Shown here: positions 61,534-63,062 of the stretch, one piece after another
Numbering within the stretch: the first letter of the stretch is position 1
Layout: each line of letters opens with the position of its first letter
Assembly (NCBI GenBank): GCA_910587035.1
Contig: CAJUMQ010000015.1
Location: 1 to 63,062, forward strand
Origin: an uncultured Desulfovibrio sp.
GTDB lineage: Bacteria; Desulfobacterota; Desulfovibrionia; Desulfovibrionales; Desulfovibrionaceae
Direction of reading: 5' to 3'
DNA length: 63,062 bases
Made by a program: the position numbers and the translations under genes
Notes under the pieces: model-generated
What the model was told of the DNA's origin: nothing
What the model saw: only the letters and a program-made list of their open reading frames with translations
Database searches by the model: none

Positions 61534-63062
61534 ATGAAAAAGGCTTCAGCCCGTTTTCTGCCCAATGTGCAGACCCATGGCCAGCTTTTGCCAGTGGATG
61601 CCCTGCAGCGCATTCTCGACCGCCACATGCCAGGCCTTGCCGCTGCCGACTACCATCTGGCAGGCGAGCGCCAGAATGAGGCCATAAACCGCTCCTGGCA
61701 AAAAATGCTGTCCGTATGGCGCAATTTCACTGCCTTGCGCCAGAATATCGCTCCAGCCGAGCCCGGGACCGCCCAGACGCGCGAAAATCTGCTGCTGCCT
61801 CTTTTTCAGGAGCTGGGCTATGGCCGGCTTTCGCCGCCAAAGGCGGAGGAGAGGCAGGTGCCGGGGCTGGATGGCGCAGTCCGCACCTACCCCATCTCGC
61901 ATTTTCGCGATGAATCGCCCATCCATCTGGTGGGCTGCCATGTGCCCCTGGACAAAAGGAGCCCCGGAATTGCCGGCGCATCCACCCAAAGTCCGCACTC
62001 CCTGGTGCAGGAGTTTTTGAACAGATCCGATGCCCACCTGTGGGGTTTTGTGGCCAATGGCCAGGTTTTGCGCATATTGCGGGACAATGCCAGCCTGAGC
62101 CGGCAGGCCTATGTGGAGTTCAATCTTGAGGGCATTCTGGCCGGGGAATCCTTCAGCGAGTTCGCCCTGCTGTGGCTTTGCTGCCACCATTCCCGCGTGC
62201 ATATGGACCATGAGCCTCCGGAGCGCTGCTGGCTGGAGCTATGGTGCCAGGATGCCAAAAACGCGGCTGTCACAGCCCTGGACAGACTCAGGGACAATGT
62301 CACAGGGGCAATCCGCATTCTCGGCCAGGGCTTCATGGCCGCCAATCCCGGCCTTGGGCGCAGGCTGGCAGCCGGGGAGCTGGACAGGCAGGACTATTTC
62401 CGGCAATTGCTGCGCCTGGCCTACCGTCTTATTTTTCTGCTGGTGGTGGAGGAGCGCAATCTGCTGCATGGCCCGGATGCCACGCCCCAAAGCCGCGACA
62501 TCTACTACAGCTACTGGTCCCTTTCACGCCTGCGGGACATGGCTGGCGAAATTGCCGGCACAAAACATCATGATCTCTGGAAAGGCATAAAAATTGTCAT
62601 GACAGGCCTTGGCTCTGCCACAGGCCTGCCCCGCCTGGGCCTTGCGCCCATGGGCGGCTTTTTGTGGTCCCCGGCTGCCATGCCAGATCTGGCGGAATTG
62701 CGCCTGACCAATGCCAGCCTGCTGGCAGCCATGCGCAGGCTGGCCTTTACGGAGTTGGCCTGGCAGCGCCGCCCTGTGGACTGGCGGCATCTGGGCGCCA
62801 TGGAGCTTGGCTCCATTTATGAGTCCCTGCTGGAGCTGCATCCGGAAATAACAGGCAACAGGTTTGAGCTGTGCGCGGCCGCCGGCAATGAGCGCAAGAC
62901 CACGGGCTCTTATTACACGCCGGAGCAGCTGATCGACAGCCTGCTCACCACAGCCCTGGATCCCGTGCTGGCCAGAGCCGTGCAGACAGACAGCCTTGAG
63001 GAGGCCCAGGCCAGCCTGCTCAGTCTCAAGATCTGCGATCCCGCCTGCGGCTCCGGCCATTT
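61534..63062 (+). CDS. N6-adenine DNA methyltransferase, type IIG-like, cut by window edge
   Basis: The first 509 residues of a longer protein; the frame is open to the window end. The opening FLPNVQTHGQLLPVDALQRI, a nuclease-like or coupling N-terminal region, and the methyltransferase motifs at the edge (TGSYYTPEQLIDSLL followed by the SAM-binding motif I/NPPY-type entry CDPACGSGH) identify a BREX PglX/Eco57I-like class of N6-adenine methyltransferase. The start is uncertain: ATG 61492 in the same frame would add 14 Cys/His-rich residues and lacks a well-placed ribosome-binding site, as does 61534. It follows the helicase by about 120 bases and is probably its modification partner. Confidence 0.83.
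   Translation, partial: MKKASARFLPNVQTHGQLLPVDALQRILDRHMPGLAAADYHLAGERQNEAINRSWQKMLSVWRNFTALRQNIAPAEPGTAQTRENLLLPLFQELGYGRLSPPKAEERQVPGLDGAVRTYPISHFRDESPIHLVGCHVPLDKRSPGIAGASTQSPHSLVQEFLNRSDAHLWGFVANGQVLRILRDNASLSRQAYVEFNLEGILAGESFSEFALLWLCCHHSRVHMDHEPPERCWLELWCQDAKNAAVTALDRLRDNVTGAIRILGQGFMAANPGLGRRLAAGELDRQDYFRQLLRLAYRLIFLLVVEERNLLHGPDATPQSRDIYYSYWSLSRLRDMAGEIAGTKHHDLWKGIKIVMTGLGSATGLPRLGLAPMGGFLWSPAAMPDLAELRLTNASLLAAMRRLAFTELAWQRRPVDWRHLGAMELGSIYESLLELHPEITGNRFELCAAAGNERKTTGSYYTPEQLIDSLLTTALDPVLARAVQTDSLEEAQASLLSLKICDPACGSGH

Overview
The window looks like part of the chromosome of a Gram-negative sulfate-reducer-like deltaproteobacterium. A Desulfovibrionaceae relative is my best guess, from gene style and GC-rich codon use, but no rRNA or ribosomal protein gene is present and the taxonomic call is weak. 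It splits into an AT-richer accessory half (1 to about 21,000) and a GC-richer half (about 21,100 to 63,062) that contains further accessory clusters.

Positions 1-12,665 are the right part of an integrated element. It carries an ERF-type annealing protein and a Cas4-like Fe-S nuclease, a CobS/CobT-like module (MoxR-type AAA ATPase, sliding-clamp-like protein, DUF3150 protein, metal-site plus VWA protein), four toxin-antitoxin pairs (ParE type, Doc type, HigBA type, TacAT type), one decayed pair, and a tyrosine recombinase beside a 3' fragment of a tRNA-Ala gene. That fragment is followed at once by a strong terminator, so it marks the element end (att site). To its right are a lone KAP-family NTPase, an IS481-type transposase remnant, and an unclassified operon of small membrane proteins, a WYL regulator and two helical proteins. 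This operon ends at a truncated second copy of the ERF gene, so it is probably the remnant of a sister element.

Positions 21,112-23,961 hold a pseudo-receiver/TPR protein and a MATE transporter. The most striking part is 24,556-42,487, a same-strand cluster with many overlapping or tightly spaced genes: a glycine-zipper lipoprotein, a SrfA-like protein, a secreted three-repeat protein, SrfB (actin/Hsp70-fold ATPase), SrfC (large dynamin-like GTPase), a coiled-coil single-pass membrane protein, a periplasmic VWA protein resembling the outer half of the kinase PpkA, a LolD/MacB-type ABC ATPase and permease, a SUMF1-domain protein and a DUF2569 membrane protein. The lipoprotein, SUMF1, ABC permease, ABC ATPase and VWA set parallels the TagQRST-PpkA signalling pathway of type VI secretion, but here it sits with srfABC and no T6SS core gene is visible. 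A NaChBac-like voltage-gated channel and a BvgS-type hybrid histidine kinase follow.

Positions 47,345-55,978 hold ordinary or mildly accessory metabolism: ferredoxin-nitroreductase, FUSC-type transporter, HAD phosphatase, an AT-rich acyl-CoA ligase, an AraC regulator, an alcohol dehydrogenase, a Tat-exported aldo/keto reductase and a periplasmic cupin. From 56,199 to the right edge lies a probable defence locus: a 1,738-residue DEAD/DUF1998 helicase with a C-terminal nuclease-like domain, followed by a DNA adenine methyltransferase cut off by the window edge.
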